DNA from: Nitrospirota bacterium
Lineage (GTDB): Bacteria; Nitrospirota; Nitrospiria; Nitrospirales; UBA8639
Reading direction: 5' to 3'
Assembly (NCBI GenBank): GCA_003695915.1
Contig: RFGF01000041.1
Coordinates: forward strand, 1 to 64,000
Length of the DNA stretch: 64,000 nt
Shown: positions 1-8,519 of the stretch, one piece after another
Layout of the letters: the number at the start of each line of letters is the position of its first letter
How positions within the stretch are numbered: position 1 is the stretch's first letter
Position numbers and translations under genes: made by a program
Notes under the pieces: model-generated
Seen by the model: only the letters and a program-made list of their open reading frames with translations
Told to the model about the DNA's origin: nothing
Database searches by the model: none

Positions 1-354
1 GATCATGAGATGGTTGGCCTGCTTCCAATAGAGGTTGTGATGACGCTCGATCGCCTCACGTTGGGGTATCGTCAATTGGAAGTCATTCTCCCTTGCCCGA
101 TTGGCGATACGGGCATCACGGCTCGCGGACATGAATTTCATTATTCGAGCATGAATACCACGGCTCCCACGACGTTTGTCGGAAGGATCGTCGATGCGCA
201 AGGCAGGTCGGTCGGCTATGATGGCCTTCTATGCAACAATGCCGTGGCCTTTTATACGCATCTGCATTTTGGGAGTCAGCTCGAGATTGCCCGCTCATTG
301 CTTCAGCAGGCTCGTGCGTTTGCTGAACGTCGTGCGGCGTCGGTCGATTCGTGA
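1..354 (+). CDS. cbiA: Cobyrinate a,c-diamide synthase, C-terminal part (5' end outside window)
   Basis: The reading frame is open from the first base, so the gene starts upstream of the window. The visible 117 residues match the end of the class I glutamine amidotransferase-like domain of CbiA/CobB, which amidates the a and c side chains of cobyrinate using glutamine and ATP. The segment GHEFHYS, followed near the end by the THLHF block, is the typical tail of this family, including a histidine expected in the amidotransferase active site. It is the first gene of a run of cobalamin genes and ends 52 bases before bluB. The N-terminal ATP-binding domain cannot be seen. An alternative is the related CobQ family, but the THLHF tail favours CbiA. 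Confidence 0.85.
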   Translation, partial: DHEMVGLLPIEVVMTLDRLTLGYRQLEVILPCPIGDTGITARGHEFHYSSMNTTAPTTFVGRIVDAQGRSVGYDGLLCNNAVAFYTHLHFGSQLEIARSLLQQARAFAERRAASVDS

Positions 355-406
355 TGGCTACGTAAAAAGTTGCGCTCGGCATGGGCTACAGGAAAGGTAT
401 TTTGTC

Positions 407-1180
407 ATGAAGAAGGATCCTATCCAGATTGCTCGAGCGAAAAACCGGGCGTTTTCGCAAAGTGAACGTGAAGCCGTCTATCGTGCGATTTTTGAGCGTC
501 GTGATGTTCGAAGAAATTTCCTTCCGCATCCCATTCCCTCTCACGTGGTACGGCGATTGCTCATGGCTGCTCACCATGCCGGCTCGGTGGGCTTTATGCA
601 GCCGTGGGATTTTATCGTGATACAGCAACGAGCGACGAAGCGGGACGTGAAGCAGCTATTCATTGATGCGAATGAACGTGCGATTCAGCAGTATCGGGGC
701 ACAAAAGCGGCCCTCTATCGTGAGTTGAAACTAGAAGGGATCGAAGAAGCCCCCCTCAACCTTTGTGTGACCTGTACCCGTCAACGGGGCGGCCCCCACG
801 TACTGGGACGGGCGACTATTCGTGACACCGACATTTACAGCACCTGTTGTGCTATTCAGAATTTGTGGTTGGCGGCGCGGGTAGAAGGGATCGGTGTCGG
901 GTGGGTCAGCATTCTGGATTATGACGCATTGAAACGCTTGTTGGGCATTCCGCGATCGATTAAAGTCGTGGCATATTTGTGTCTCGGCTATGTTGAAGCC
1001 TTTGCCTCGCAGCCGGACTTGGAACAGGCGGGATGGCGGCAACGATTGGCCCTCGAACAACTCGTGCATTACGAACGATGGGGCAATCGAGCCGAATCCA
1101 TGGGAAAACACGACATCGTTGACGGGAGCGGTCGTGTAGAAGGTATCGGGTTCAGCGATGGTAGGCAATATCGAAAATGA
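407..1180 (+). CDS. bluB: 5,6-dimethylbenzimidazole synthase (BluB)
   Basis: A 257-residue nitroreductase-fold flavoprotein. BluB uses O2 to cleave FMNH2 and release 5,6-dimethylbenzimidazole, the lower ligand of cobalamin. Family features visible are the RRDVRRNF block near residue 35, the AAHHAGSVGFMQPWDF block (BluB-type rather than general nitroreductase), and VGWVSILD with the LCLGYV segment towards the end. The start is chosen at the ATG after AGGAAAGG; a longer frame upstream lacks similarity and would overlap cbiA. The next gene begins 64 bases downstream, so it is in the cob operon. Its presence implies an oxygen-exposed lifestyle, because this route to the base needs oxygen. Confidence 0.93.
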   Translation: MKKDPIQIARAKNRAFSQSEREAVYRAIFERRDVRRNFLPHPIPSHVVRRLLMAAHHAGSVGFMQPWDFIVIQQRATKRDVKQLFIDANERAIQQYRGTKAALYRELKLEGIEEAPLNLCVTCTRQRGGPHVLGRATIRDTDIYSTCCAIQNLWLAARVEGIGVGWVSILDYDALKRLLGIPRSIKVVAYLCLGYVEAFASQPDLEQAGWRQRLALEQLVHYERWGNRAESMGKHDIVDGSGRVEGIGFSDGRQYRK

Positions 1181-1244
1181 CCGACATAGCAGCCTTTCAG
1201 GTGAAGAGACTTCATCGAGCATTGAAATCTTTAACGAGGGGTTT

Positions 1245-1868
1245 ATGCGAATTTCTAAAGTCTATACGCGAAAAGGGGACACGGGAAAAACCCGCTTAGC
1301 CGGCGGACAGGATGTCTGGAAGGATTCGTTGCGTGTCGAGGCCTATGGCACCGTCGATGAACTCAATTCCATCATGGGAATCGTTCGGGCCTTTTATAAG
1401 GATTGCCCAGTCCCTGCACAGGCCTCGTTGAATGTGGAAGCTGTGCTCCGCTGGATCCAAAATAAATTGTTCGATTTGGGAGCCATTCTGGCGACGGCTC
1501 CCGGCCAGACGCTCAAAAATCGGCCGTGCATCTTGCCGAGCCATATCGAGCGGCTGGAAGCGATCATCGACGAATGCCAAACCGAGTTGACGCCGCTTAA
1601 AGAATTCATTCTTCCCGGTGGAGGCAAAGTGCCGGCCTTTCTTCATCAAGCGCGAACGGTCTGCCGTCGAGCGGAGCGGATTTGCGTGACGCTGTTACGG
1701 GAAGAGGCGATCGAAGGAGATCTCGTCAAATTTTTGAACCGATTGAGCGATGCCCTGTTCGTCCTTGCACGCTGGGTAGCGAAAGCCCAAGGGGAGCCGG
1801 AATTCCTCTGGGAACGCGAAGTCGCACCAGCCGATCAGCAAGGTCTCGAACAGACGAACGACTTATGA
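1245..1868 (+). CDS. pduO: Cob(I)yrinic acid a,c-diamide adenosyltransferase, PduO type
   Basis: A 207-residue corrinoid adenosyltransferase that transfers the adenosyl group of ATP to Co(I) corrinoid. The N-terminal YTRKGDTGKTRLAGG is the ATP-binding signature of the PduO family, and VEAYGTVDELNS, FILPGGG and ARTVCRRAER are the further conserved blocks. The start is the ATG at 1245, which sits just after GAGGGG; an upstream in-frame ATG would add an unrelated N-terminus overlapping bluB. Its stop overlaps the cobU start as ATGA, suggesting translational coupling. Placement between bluB and cobU fits a role in the late adenosylated branch. Confidence 0.93.
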   Translation: MRISKVYTRKGDTGKTRLAGGQDVWKDSLRVEAYGTVDELNSIMGIVRAFYKDCPVPAQASLNVEAVLRWIQNKLFDLGAILATAPGQTLKNRPCILPSHIERLEAIIDECQTELTPLKEFILPGGGKVPAFLHQARTVCRRAERICVTLLREEAIEGDLVKFLNRLSDALFVLARWVAKAQGEPEFLWEREVAPADQQGLEQTNDL

Positions 1869-2428
1869 CCGCTCCGTCACGGCGATCGTCTCGCGCCGCT
1901 CGGGCTCGGAAGCCGGGACGATTGATTCTCGTGCTGGGCGGTGCGGACTCTGGAAAGAGCCAGTTCGCCATCCGACTCTGTGGGACGCGTTCGCCTCGGG
2001 CCTTTCTGGCTACCTGTCAGCCCGCGGATCCGGAAATGCGAGAGCGGGTCCGGCGGCACCAGGAGGCTCGACATGGTCAATGGGATACGGTGGAAATTCC
2101 TCTCGCGCTCGCTCGATGGTTCGAGGCCTCTGGCGCGCGATATCGCAGCATCCTCCTCGATTGTCTCACGTTATGGCTGGCGAATCTTCAAGCCGACGGA
2201 CATGATTCCGTCTCGATCATCGATCGCGCGCAGGAGCTGTTGGATGCCATGCGCGCCGTGCCCGCTCGCGTGGTCGTCGTCAGTAACGAGGTCGGATGGG
2301 GGATCGTTCCCCGAAATGCCATGGCGCGCCAGTTTCGTTCGCTAGCTGGGAAAATCAACCAGCAGTTCGCGCACGCAGCCGACGAGGTCTACGTGACCAT
2401 TAGCGGCCTTCCGCTCAAGCTCAAATAA
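1865..2428 (+). CDS. cobU: Adenosylcobinamide kinase / adenosylcobinamide-phosphate guanylyltransferase
   Basis: A 187-residue bifunctional enzyme that phosphorylates adenosylcobinamide and then attaches GMP to give AdoCbi-GDP. It carries a P-loop GGADSGKS at residues 25-32; most family members have arginine where this protein has aspartate. RRHQEARHGQWDTVE contains the histidine region expected to carry the GMP. LDCLTLWLANL and VVVSNEVGWGIVP are further CobU/CobP hallmarks. The start ATG overlaps the preceding stop by four bases, and the longer upstream frame is out of register with any similarity. The basic, serine-rich N-terminus of about 18 residues is longer than usual. Confidence 0.92.
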   Translation: MTAPSRRSSRAARARKPGRLILVLGGADSGKSQFAIRLCGTRSPRAFLATCQPADPEMRERVRRHQEARHGQWDTVEIPLALARWFEASGARYRSILLDCLTLWLANLQADGHDSVSIIDRAQELLDAMRAVPARVVVVSNEVGWGIVPRNAMARQFRSLAGKINQQFAHAADEVYVTISGLPLKLK

Positions 2429-3520
2429 ATGGACACCACGATCCTCGAACGCGTGTGCGCATCCATCGTGCCCTTGGATTCCGCACTGCTGGATCAGGCG
2501 CGGGAACGGTTGAATCGCCTGACGAAGCCGATCGGGAGTCTGGGGCGTCTGGAGACACTCGCCGCGCAATATGTCGCGATGACGGGGGAGCTCATGCCGC
2601 CGATACCCGCTTCGCTGGTCGTCGTCATGGCCGCCGATCATGGCATCGCCGCCGAGGGTGTGAGCGCCTATCCCGCATGCGTGACCCGGCAAATGGTACA
2701 GAACTTTCTTCGCGGAGGCGCCGCTATCACCGTGTTGGCCCGGCGCGTCGGAGCGACGCTGTGGGTCGTCGATATGGGTGTGGCAGCCGAATTGGGCGAT
2801 CCTCCGGGGTTGATCACGAACAAGATCGGGCCGGGAACGAAAAATTTCCGGTACCAGCCCGCAATGACACGGACGCAAGCGCTCGCCGCGATCGAATCGG
2901 GCATTGCTCTGGCACAGAAAGCCTGGGAACAGGGTGCACGCCTGCTCGCGATCGGGGAGATGGGTATCGGCAACACGACTGCGAGTGCGGCGATCGCGGC
3001 CGCAATGACCGGGCAGCCGGTTCGAGAGGTGACTGGGCATGGAACCGGCATCGACGCCGGGACCTGGGAGCGCAAAGTGCAGCTCATCGAGCAGGCCTTG
3101 CAACGGCATCGACCGGACCCGCGCGATCCCATCGATATCCTGGGCAAGGTCGGGGGATTCGAAATCGGGGGATTAGCCGGCGTGATTCTCGGAGCCGCAG
3201 CGCGACGCATGCCTGTCGTCCTGGATGGATTCATTACCGGCGCCAGTGCGCTGTTGGCCGTCGGGTTCAATCCATCCTGCCGCGCGTATCTCTTCGCCTC
3301 GCATCGTTCCGTCGAACGCGGCCATGAAGTGATCCTGCGGCACTTGGATCTCGATCCCTTGCTCGACCTCGATTTGCGGCTCGGGGAGGGGACGGGGGCG
3401 TGCTTGGCGATCAATCTGATTCAGGCGGCGATCGCGCTCTACACGGGCATGGCGACGTTCGATGAAGCCGGTGTGGACGGGCCCGTGGATTCTACCATGA
3501 CTTCGTCATTCGATTCATGA
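2429..3520 (+). CDS. cobT: Nicotinate-nucleotide--dimethylbenzimidazole phosphoribosyltransferase
   Basis: A 363-residue CobT, the usual family length. It activates dimethylbenzimidazole by transfer from nicotinate mononucleotide, giving alpha-ribazole phosphate. Visible signatures are MAADHGIAAEGVSAYP near residue 70, NFLRGGAAITVLAR, GEMGIGNTT near 180, the VGGFEIGGLAGV block and LDGFITGASALLA near the end. The catalytic glutamate lies in the C-terminal region EGTGA. Its ATG directly abuts the stop of cobU, and its stop overlaps the cobS start. With bluB in the same operon, the substrate base is probably dimethylbenzimidazole. Confidence 0.96.
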   Translation: MDTTILERVCASIVPLDSALLDQARERLNRLTKPIGSLGRLETLAAQYVAMTGELMPPIPASLVVVMAADHGIAAEGVSAYPACVTRQMVQNFLRGGAAITVLARRVGATLWVVDMGVAAELGDPPGLITNKIGPGTKNFRYQPAMTRTQALAAIESGIALAQKAWEQGARLLAIGEMGIGNTTASAAIAAAMTGQPVREVTGHGTGIDAGTWERKVQLIEQALQRHRPDPRDPIDILGKVGGFEIGGLAGVILGAAARRMPVVLDGFITGASALLAVGFNPSCRAYLFASHRSVERGHEVILRHLDLDPLLDLDLRLGEGTGACLAINLIQAAIALYTGMATFDEAGVDGPVDSTMTSSFDS

Positions 3521-4305
3521 TGTCCATGATCCGCTCGCTCGTCGTCGCGTGGCATTTTTTGACACGGATTCCCATTCTTCGGTGGCCCCAGGCAGCCATC
3601 GATCATCGCGACTTCGCGCGGTCCATGCGATGGTTTCCGCTGATCGGCATGGTCATCGGCCTTTTCCTCGCTGGAAGCGATCTGGTGTTGTCCCGAGTCT
3701 TCGCACCCTCGATCGCCAATTTGTTGCTCATCGCGCTTCTCATCGTAACCACGGGAGGTCTTCATCAAGATGGATTGGCCGATACCGTGGATGGCTTGTG
3801 CGGTGCGCGCCAGCCGGAAGAACGATTGGCCATCATGAAAGATGGCCGGATCGGGGCAATGGCGGTCACCGGTTTGTTCTTGATCTTGGGGCTTCGCTAT
3901 GCGGGCTTGTTGGCGTTACCCACGGCAGACCGGTTCTCGGTGATCGCGGCGATGCCGGTCGTAGGACGATGGTCGATGGTCGTGACAGCCTATGGATCGC
4001 GGTATCCGGGATCGCAGGAAGGCTTGGCCACGGCATTCTTGCGCGAGCTGAGAGCCAGGGATCTCGTGTGGGCGACGGGCGTGTGTAGCATCATCCTGTT
4101 TTGGCACTTCGAGTGGGTATCGGTGCTCATCCTGGGCATGCTCATAGTCGGGCTCGCTCGTCTTTTGGCGAGTGGGGCGAACGCCGCATTCGGAGGCGTG
4201 ACAGGTGATGTGCTCGGAGCGACCAATGAACTGGCTGAGATTGTCTTCCTCCTCCTGTACCCCTTGCTAGCGATAAACCTTGATACCTCGAATCTTGCTG
4301 GATAA
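3517..4305 (+). CDS. cobS: Adenosylcobinamide-GDP ribazoletransferase (cobalamin synthase)
   Basis: A 262-residue integral inner-membrane enzyme that joins AdoCbi-GDP with alpha-ribazole (phosphate) to complete the nucleotide loop. The signature HQDGLADTVDGL near residue 88 supplies the metal-binding aspartates, and FLTRIPI near the N-terminus is also typical. Several hydrophobic segments can be seen, for example around residues 40-60, 110-130 and 190-215. The start overlaps cobT by four bases (ATGA). It is the last classical nucleotide-loop gene here; a 40-base gap then separates it from the small cysteine-rich gene. Confidence 0.95.
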   Translation: MMSMIRSLVVAWHFLTRIPILRWPQAAIDHRDFARSMRWFPLIGMVIGLFLAGSDLVLSRVFAPSIANLLLIALLIVTTGGLHQDGLADTVDGLCGARQPEERLAIMKDGRIGAMAVTGLFLILGLRYAGLLALPTADRFSVIAAMPVVGRWSMVVTAYGSRYPGSQEGLATAFLRELRARDLVWATGVCSIILFWHFEWVSVLILGMLIVGLARLLASGANAAFGGVTGDVLGATNELAEIVFLLLYPLLAINLDTSNLAG

Positions 4306-4345
4306 CGGTTGTCGATGAACGTACAACCCGCGAAGATGCAGATCC

Positions 4346-4570
4346 ATGAAACGCGCCATCCCTAAACGCTGTGCCCGGTGTCAGCAAGAGTTTACTTGCG
4401 GCCTTTCCGGCTGTTGGTGCAGTCAGATCACGATTCCCGAATCTCAATATGCGGTCATTCGAGATCGCTATCACGATTGTCTGTGCCCTGCCTGTTTGAG
4501 ACAGGTGAGTATCGGCGAGCTGGATTTGACGGCCGAGCAGCCGGAGTCGTCGAGTTCGGAGAGTCCATGA
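4346..4570 (+). CDS. Cysteine-rich CWC family small protein
   Basis: A 74-residue protein with eight cysteines in its first 50 residues (C9, C12, C18, C23, C25, C45, C47, C50), including the CWC triplet that names the family and a CLCPAC pair. This pattern suggests a small zinc- or other metal-binding fold. The C-terminal tail is acidic and serine-rich and probably disordered. Its stop overlaps the cbiB start as ATGA, so it is co-translated with a cobalamin gene. Function is unknown. The location suggests, but does not show, a link to corrinoid or cobalt handling. The identification rests on the cysteine pattern alone. Confidence 0.75.
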   Translation: MKRAIPKRCARCQQEFTCGLSGCWCSQITIPESQYAVIRDRYHDCLCPACLRQVSIGELDLTAEQPESSSSESP

Positions 4571-5511
4571 ATGCGGCCAATCTGCTGATGGCGTGCACCC
4601 TGGATTGTGTCTTGGGAGATCCCCGGTGGATGCCGCATCCGGTTCGGTTGTTGGGCTGGGGCATTCGGCAGTGCGAGCGGGGCATTCGGCGGATGGTTGT
4701 GTCTCCAGCTAGACAGCGAATGGCTGGGTGTGTCATGGCATGCGGTATTCCAGCGAGCGCATACGTTGCTGGCGAGTGGGCGATCGACATGGGCTATTCG
4801 ATGCACCCCGTCGTGGGCGATGGGTTGTGGGTCGTGTTGGCCTATACGACCGTGGCGGCGCGAGATTTGGCCGACCATGCCTTGGCCGTGTATCGGGCGC
4901 TGCGCGATGGAGAATTGGAAGAGGCGCGCCGGGCCTTGTCGAAGATCGTAGGGCGCGATACGGCGTTGTTATCGGAATCCGAAGTCGTGCGGGCATCGGT
5001 GGAAACCGTGGCCGAAAACACCTCCGATGGCGTGATCGCCCCGTTGATGTATTTGGCGTTGGGTGGCCCGGCTCTGGCGCTTGCGTACAAGGCGGTCAAT
5101 ACACTGGATTCCATGATCGGGTACCGAACGCCCGAGTACGAGCATATCGGGTGGGCCTCGGCGAAAGTGGATGATCTCGTCAATTGGCTTCCAGCCCGAA
5201 TCAGTGCTGTGTTGATCGTTATCGCCGCGATCCTCTGTTTTCGTACCGGAGGGGAAGCCTGGCGAATCTTCCGGCGGGATGGCGCAAAGCACCCCAGCCC
5301 CAACGCCGGGCGACCCGAAGCGGCGATGGCGGGGGCATTGCAAGTTCGGTTGGGCGGTACCAATACTTATCAGGGGATCCGCGTGATGCGACCGACATTG
5401 GGTGATCCTCGGCGCCCGCTGGTGCCGATCCAGATTTGTCGAGCCGTTCGATTGATGTGGATAGTATGGGGGCTCGGCGTAGTCGGTGCGGTCTTGCGAT
5501 ATGCCGTATGA
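4567..5511 (+). CDS. cbiB: Adenosylcobinamide-phosphate synthase
   Basis: A 314-residue membrane protein of the CbiB/CobD family, which attaches aminopropanol or its phosphate to adenosylcobyric acid. Conserved blocks include LDCVLGDPRWMPHPVRLLG at the N-terminus, the IVGRDT motif, the SVETVAENTSDGVIAPL block and YKAVNTLDSMIGY. The GAKHPSPNAGRPEAAMAGAL block and LGGTNTYQG close the family pattern. The start is the ATG that overlaps the CWC gene stop; an earlier in-frame start would lie inside that gene and lacks similarity. The end overlaps the cobD start region by about 11 bases. Confidence 0.95.
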   Translation: MNAANLLMACTLDCVLGDPRWMPHPVRLLGWGIRQCERGIRRMVVSPARQRMAGCVMACGIPASAYVAGEWAIDMGYSMHPVVGDGLWVVLAYTTVAARDLADHALAVYRALRDGELEEARRALSKIVGRDTALLSESEVVRASVETVAENTSDGVIAPLMYLALGGPALALAYKAVNTLDSMIGYRTPEYEHIGWASAKVDDLVNWLPARISAVLIVIAAILCFRTGGEAWRIFRRDGAKHPSPNAGRPEAAMAGALQVRLGGTNTYQGIRVMRPTLGDPRRPLVPIQICRAVRLMWIVWGLGVVGAVLRYAV

Positions 5512-6637
5512 TCGCATGGATCATGGAGGAAATGTCTATGCCGCCGCACGGACCGCGAATCGCTCGCTGAACGAACTGGTCGATTTCAGCGCCAGCATCA
5601 ATCCATTGGGATTGCCCGCATCGGTGCAGCGGGCGATTCGACACGGGCTGTCGCGTGCGATCCATTATCCGGATCCGGACCAGCGCGAGCTCCGACGAGC
5701 CTTGAGCGAATACCATGGTGTCGATCCGGCTCGCCTGGTGCTGGGGAACGGGTCCATCGAGCTGATTTATGCGCTTCCCCGGGCGTTGGGCATCCGACAT
5801 GCGTTGATTCTCGGTCCGACATTCTCGGAATACGAACGCGCACTCCGCGCTGCAGGAGGGCAATGCAGCTATGTCCATGCCTCGTCGTCCAGCGGCTATG
5901 CGCCACCCCTTCGCAAAGCGTGCCGCCTTCTTCGTCGACAAGACGCCACGGCAAGCGGGCCAGCGCGATCGCGTCACCCGTCGATACCTTCATTCGATGC
6001 GGTATTCGTGTGTCAACCCAACAACCCCACGGGGCAAGCGTTGACCCACCGCGAGATAACCCGTTTGTATGACGTTGCAGCGGGTGCTGGTGCATGGTTG
6101 ATCGTCGATGAGGCGTTCATCGATTTTTGCAAGCAGCGTTCGGTCATCGAGGAGATCGAACGCTGGCCTCGTCTGGTGTTGCTTCGGAGCTTCACAAAAG
6201 TGTATGCCATGCCGGGATTACGAATCGGCTATGCGATAGCTCATCATACGGTGATCGAGCGGCTACGGGCTGTGCTACCGCCCTGGTCAGTCAATGTGGT
6301 GGCCGAACAGGCAGCGCTCGCCGCCTTGAAAGACGAATCCTATCGATGGCGGAGCTTGAAACTGATCGATCACGAGCGGGACAAGATGCTCGACCGGCTT
6401 CAGCGTGTTCCGGAGTTGCGCGTCATTCCTTCGTCGGCGAATTTTCTTCTTTTCGAACTCCTGAAAGGTTCGGCTTCCCGACTGACGGCATTGTTGCTGG
6501 AACATGGAATTGTGATTCGAGATTGTACGAACATTCCCGGGATCCGTACGCAGGCATTGAGGATCGCCGTTCGCACCCCGGCGGACAACGCTCGTCTCTT
6601 TCGCGCGCTCAGCGCCGCTTTCCGAAAGCCGATGTGA
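5501..6637 (+). CDS. cobD: Threonine-phosphate decarboxylase, HisC-like
   Basis: A 378-residue fold-type I PLP enzyme of the CobD/CobC family, making (R)-1-aminopropan-2-ol phosphate from threonine phosphate for CbiB. Visible are the DFSASINPLG N-terminal block, LGNGSIELIY, the VCQPNNPTGQ motif, the DEAFIDF block, and SFTKVYAMPGLRIGY, whose lysine binds PLP. The start is uncertain. ATG 5501 gives MPYDRMDHGGNV, ATG 5516 gives MDHGGNV and a GTG lies at 5486; none has a strong ribosome binding site. The stretch around residues 130-160 is longer and more polar than in typical members. It is directly coupled to cbiZ. Confidence 0.9.
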   Translation: MPYDRMDHGGNVYAAARTANRSLNELVDFSASINPLGLPASVQRAIRHGLSRAIHYPDPDQRELRRALSEYHGVDPARLVLGNGSIELIYALPRALGIRHALILGPTFSEYERALRAAGGQCSYVHASSSSGYAPPLRKACRLLRRQDATASGPARSRHPSIPSFDAVFVCQPNNPTGQALTHREITRLYDVAAGAGAWLIVDEAFIDFCKQRSVIEEIERWPRLVLLRSFTKVYAMPGLRIGYAIAHHTVIERLRAVLPPWSVNVVAEQAALAALKDESYRWRSLKLIDHERDKMLDRLQRVPELRVIPSSANFLLFELLKGSASRLTALLLEHGIVIRDCTNIPGIRTQALRIAVRTPADNARLFRALSAAFRKPM

Positions 6638-7407
6638 TGCTCCCGCGTCATTGGACGACAACCTTCGAAATTCGAGATCGTACCTTGATCGTGTCGTTCC
6701 CCGAGCTCCGGCAAGTCCTTTCGTCGGCCGTGCAGGGAGGAGGATTGCGTCGTGTCCGCCATATCATCAACCATCACGTCGATGGGCGCGCTCACGAATG
6801 CGATGCGTCGACGAGGCCGCACATGGCCGACCCGGCTCGGTATCTTCTTCGATTGGCGCAGACCTTAGGGCTCACGAGCCCCACCTGCGGCTTGATGACG
6901 GCGGTAAACCTGAATCATGTGGTGGCGAAGCGGGAGGAAGCCGAAGACCTGTGGGTCGAAGGTGTGTTTACGGTCGGCGTCACGAATGCGGTGCGCGTTG
7001 GCGAGCCGATCGACCCTGTGGCGACGTCACCTTCGTCGGCTCGGGGGGCGGTGACGCAACCTGTGGGAACGATCAATATGATCTTGATCACCAATGCCCA
7101 TTTGACGCCGGCAGCATTGATCGGAGCGGTGATGGTCGCCACCGAAGGAAAAACGGCGACGCTCTTGGAGGCCGGCGTACCCAGTTGGACCGGTCGACCG
7201 GGCGCGACAGGGACGGGAACGGATGCGATCGTCGTCGTCAATGGGCGAGGCCGGCGTCTTCGATACAGCGGAACACATACCAAGGTCGGCGAATTGATCG
7301 GCCGGGTCGTTCGTCAGGGTATCGAAGACGGATTGCAAACAGCGCAGGGTGTCAGGAAGGCCAAAAAGCGATCGACGAGAGCGGACTTGTCGCACCGGGG
7401 TTCGTAA
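6637..7407 (+). CDS. cbiZ: Adenosylcobinamide amidohydrolase
   Basis: A 256-residue CbiZ-family protein. CbiZ removes the aminopropanol arm from adenosylcobinamide so that adenosylcobyric acid can re-enter the pathway, allowing salvage or remodelling of corrinoids. Family features are the INHHV and RPHMADPARYL segments early on, GLMTAVNLNHV and the long glycine-rich TGTGTDAIVVVNG block. Start at ATG 6637 overlaps the cobD stop by one base; a GTG three bases earlier is equally possible. The C-terminus is basic. It ends the cob operon; 179 bases follow before the next gene. Confidence 0.88.
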   Translation: MLPRHWTTTFEIRDRTLIVSFPELRQVLSSAVQGGGLRRVRHIINHHVDGRAHECDASTRPHMADPARYLLRLAQTLGLTSPTCGLMTAVNLNHVVAKREEAEDLWVEGVFTVGVTNAVRVGEPIDPVATSPSSARGAVTQPVGTINMILITNAHLTPAALIGAVMVATEGKTATLLEAGVPSWTGRPGATGTGTDAIVVVNGRGRRLRYSGTHTKVGELIGRVVRQGIEDGLQTAQGVRKAKKRSTRADLSHRGS

Positions 7408-7586
7408 TCGAAAACGTGAGTGAACAGCCGCATAGCGCTCTTCGCTCGGCCCTGTCTCAATGTTGCGGTCGGTCGAGGATAGTGCGCGTTCACTTGGATC
7501 GACCGGCTCAGGTATGATGTAACGAGCTGTTCGGCCGGCCAGTCATTATCGGGATCCTTCTGTCCACACTCCGAGTGCGAGAACTC

Positions 7587-8021
7587 ATGAAAAAGGCGAT
7601 GCTATTCGTTGGATTGGTCATTGCGTTGGCGGGCCTATGGATGTCTACGAACCAGGGTTCCAAAGGGCCCAAGCTCCCCCCGAACGATCCATTGGCTGTG
7701 GAAGCTCTGACGCTGGTCAAAACGCATGCAGCCAGACAAGCCCCGACTATCGAAGCGGCGATCGCCAACATTCTGGCGGAACTGGAATCACGGGGTGTGC
7801 CCTATCGCAATGTGGGATGGCGGGTAGCCCAGGAAAAACCTGGTCTTTATGTCGTGAGTTGGTTGATCCGCGAAAAGGGTGAAACGGGATGGATCGAACG
7901 CGACTATGCGTGGCGGGTCGATATGCAAACCAAAACGATCCGTGTCATTACGTTACCGGCCACGCATCTTATGCCGTTTCATGAGCTGCCCCCACTCCCT
8001 CATTCCCAAGAGATTTCGTAG
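7587..8021 (+). CDS. Hypothetical exported or membrane-anchored protein
   Basis: A 144-residue protein I do not recognise. An N-terminal lysine pair and the hydrophobic run AMLFVGLVIALAGLW (residues 4-18) suggest a signal peptide or anchor, followed by a soluble domain of about 120 residues. The region around residues 45-70 looks helical, and the later half (YVVSWLIRE, YAWRVD, TIRVITL) looks like beta strands. The start is placed at ATG 7587; a GTG at 7575 is an alternative. The last 53 bases overlap the minus-strand Rieske gene tail to tail, so the two genes converge. No function is proposed. Confidence 0.6.
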   Translation: MKKAMLFVGLVIALAGLWMSTNQGSKGPKLPPNDPLAVEALTLVKTHAARQAPTIEAAIANILAELESRGVPYRNVGWRVAQEKPGLYVVSWLIREKGETGWIERDYAWRVDMQTKTIRVITLPATHLMPFHELPPLPHSQEIS

Positions 8022-8355
8022 TCGAAGACGATTGTGATATCGGAAGTAACACTTGGACTTCGCCGTTGACCACGCGGGTTTCGTAGCGGGTCACCTGCCA
8101 CGACGGGCTGGGGTTTTTCAGGCATGCACCGGTTCGGACATTGAATTTCCATCCGTGCCACGGGCAGGCCACAAGATCCCCTGTGAGACAGCCTTCTCCC
8201 AATGGTCCTCCGGCGTGGGGACAGGTATTGTCGAGGGCGAAAACTTCTCCTTTCACATTGAACAGCGCGATGCCAGCTTCTGGAAGTTCGATCGAGAGGC
8301 ACGTGCCAGGCGGGAGATCCGAAAGTTGAGCGACGGAACGGAATTGCTTTTCCAT
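7969..8355 (-). CDS. Rieske [2Fe-2S] protein, NirD-like
   Basis: A 128-residue soluble Rieske-fold protein. The two cluster-binding motifs are complete: C45-P-H47 (CPHAGGPLGEG) and C64-P-W-H67 (CPWHGWKF). It has no signal peptide or transmembrane segment, so it is likely a cytoplasmic ferredoxin-type electron carrier or a small oxidoreductase subunit like NirD. The last 25 residues are serine/threonine-rich and not part of the fold. It lies on the opposite strand to its neighbours and converges on the preceding gene, so it is probably transcribed alone. No partner enzyme is adjacent, so the redox partner is unknown. Confidence 0.85.
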   Translation of the reverse strand: MEKQFRSVAQLSDLPPGTCLSIELPEAGIALFNVKGEVFALDNTCPHAGGPLGEGCLTGDLVACPWHGWKFNVRTGACLKNPSPSWQVTRYETRVVNGEVQVLLPISQSSSTTKSLGNEGVGAAHETA

Positions 8356-8519
8356 AGTGCACTCTTGCGAATGTCACAGTGTATCAAGCTTGGTCAGGGC
8401 CTTCAAGTAGGGGGGGCGAATAGACGGAAACGCTGTATTGATTCCTCTATAAAACAGGTGCTATCTATATCCCAACAGTTAAATGGGTGTGGGCGGTTGA
8501 TTCGCATGATGGTTGATCA

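Noticed and set aside
176-406. Upstream extension of bluB
   Set aside because: It overlaps the end of cbiA in another frame, and a clear ribosome binding site precedes ATG 407.
1-7586. Search for a cobalamin riboswitch
   Set aside because: No B12-box-like conserved segment was seen in the spacers of the operon. If present, it would be upstream of cbiA and outside the window.
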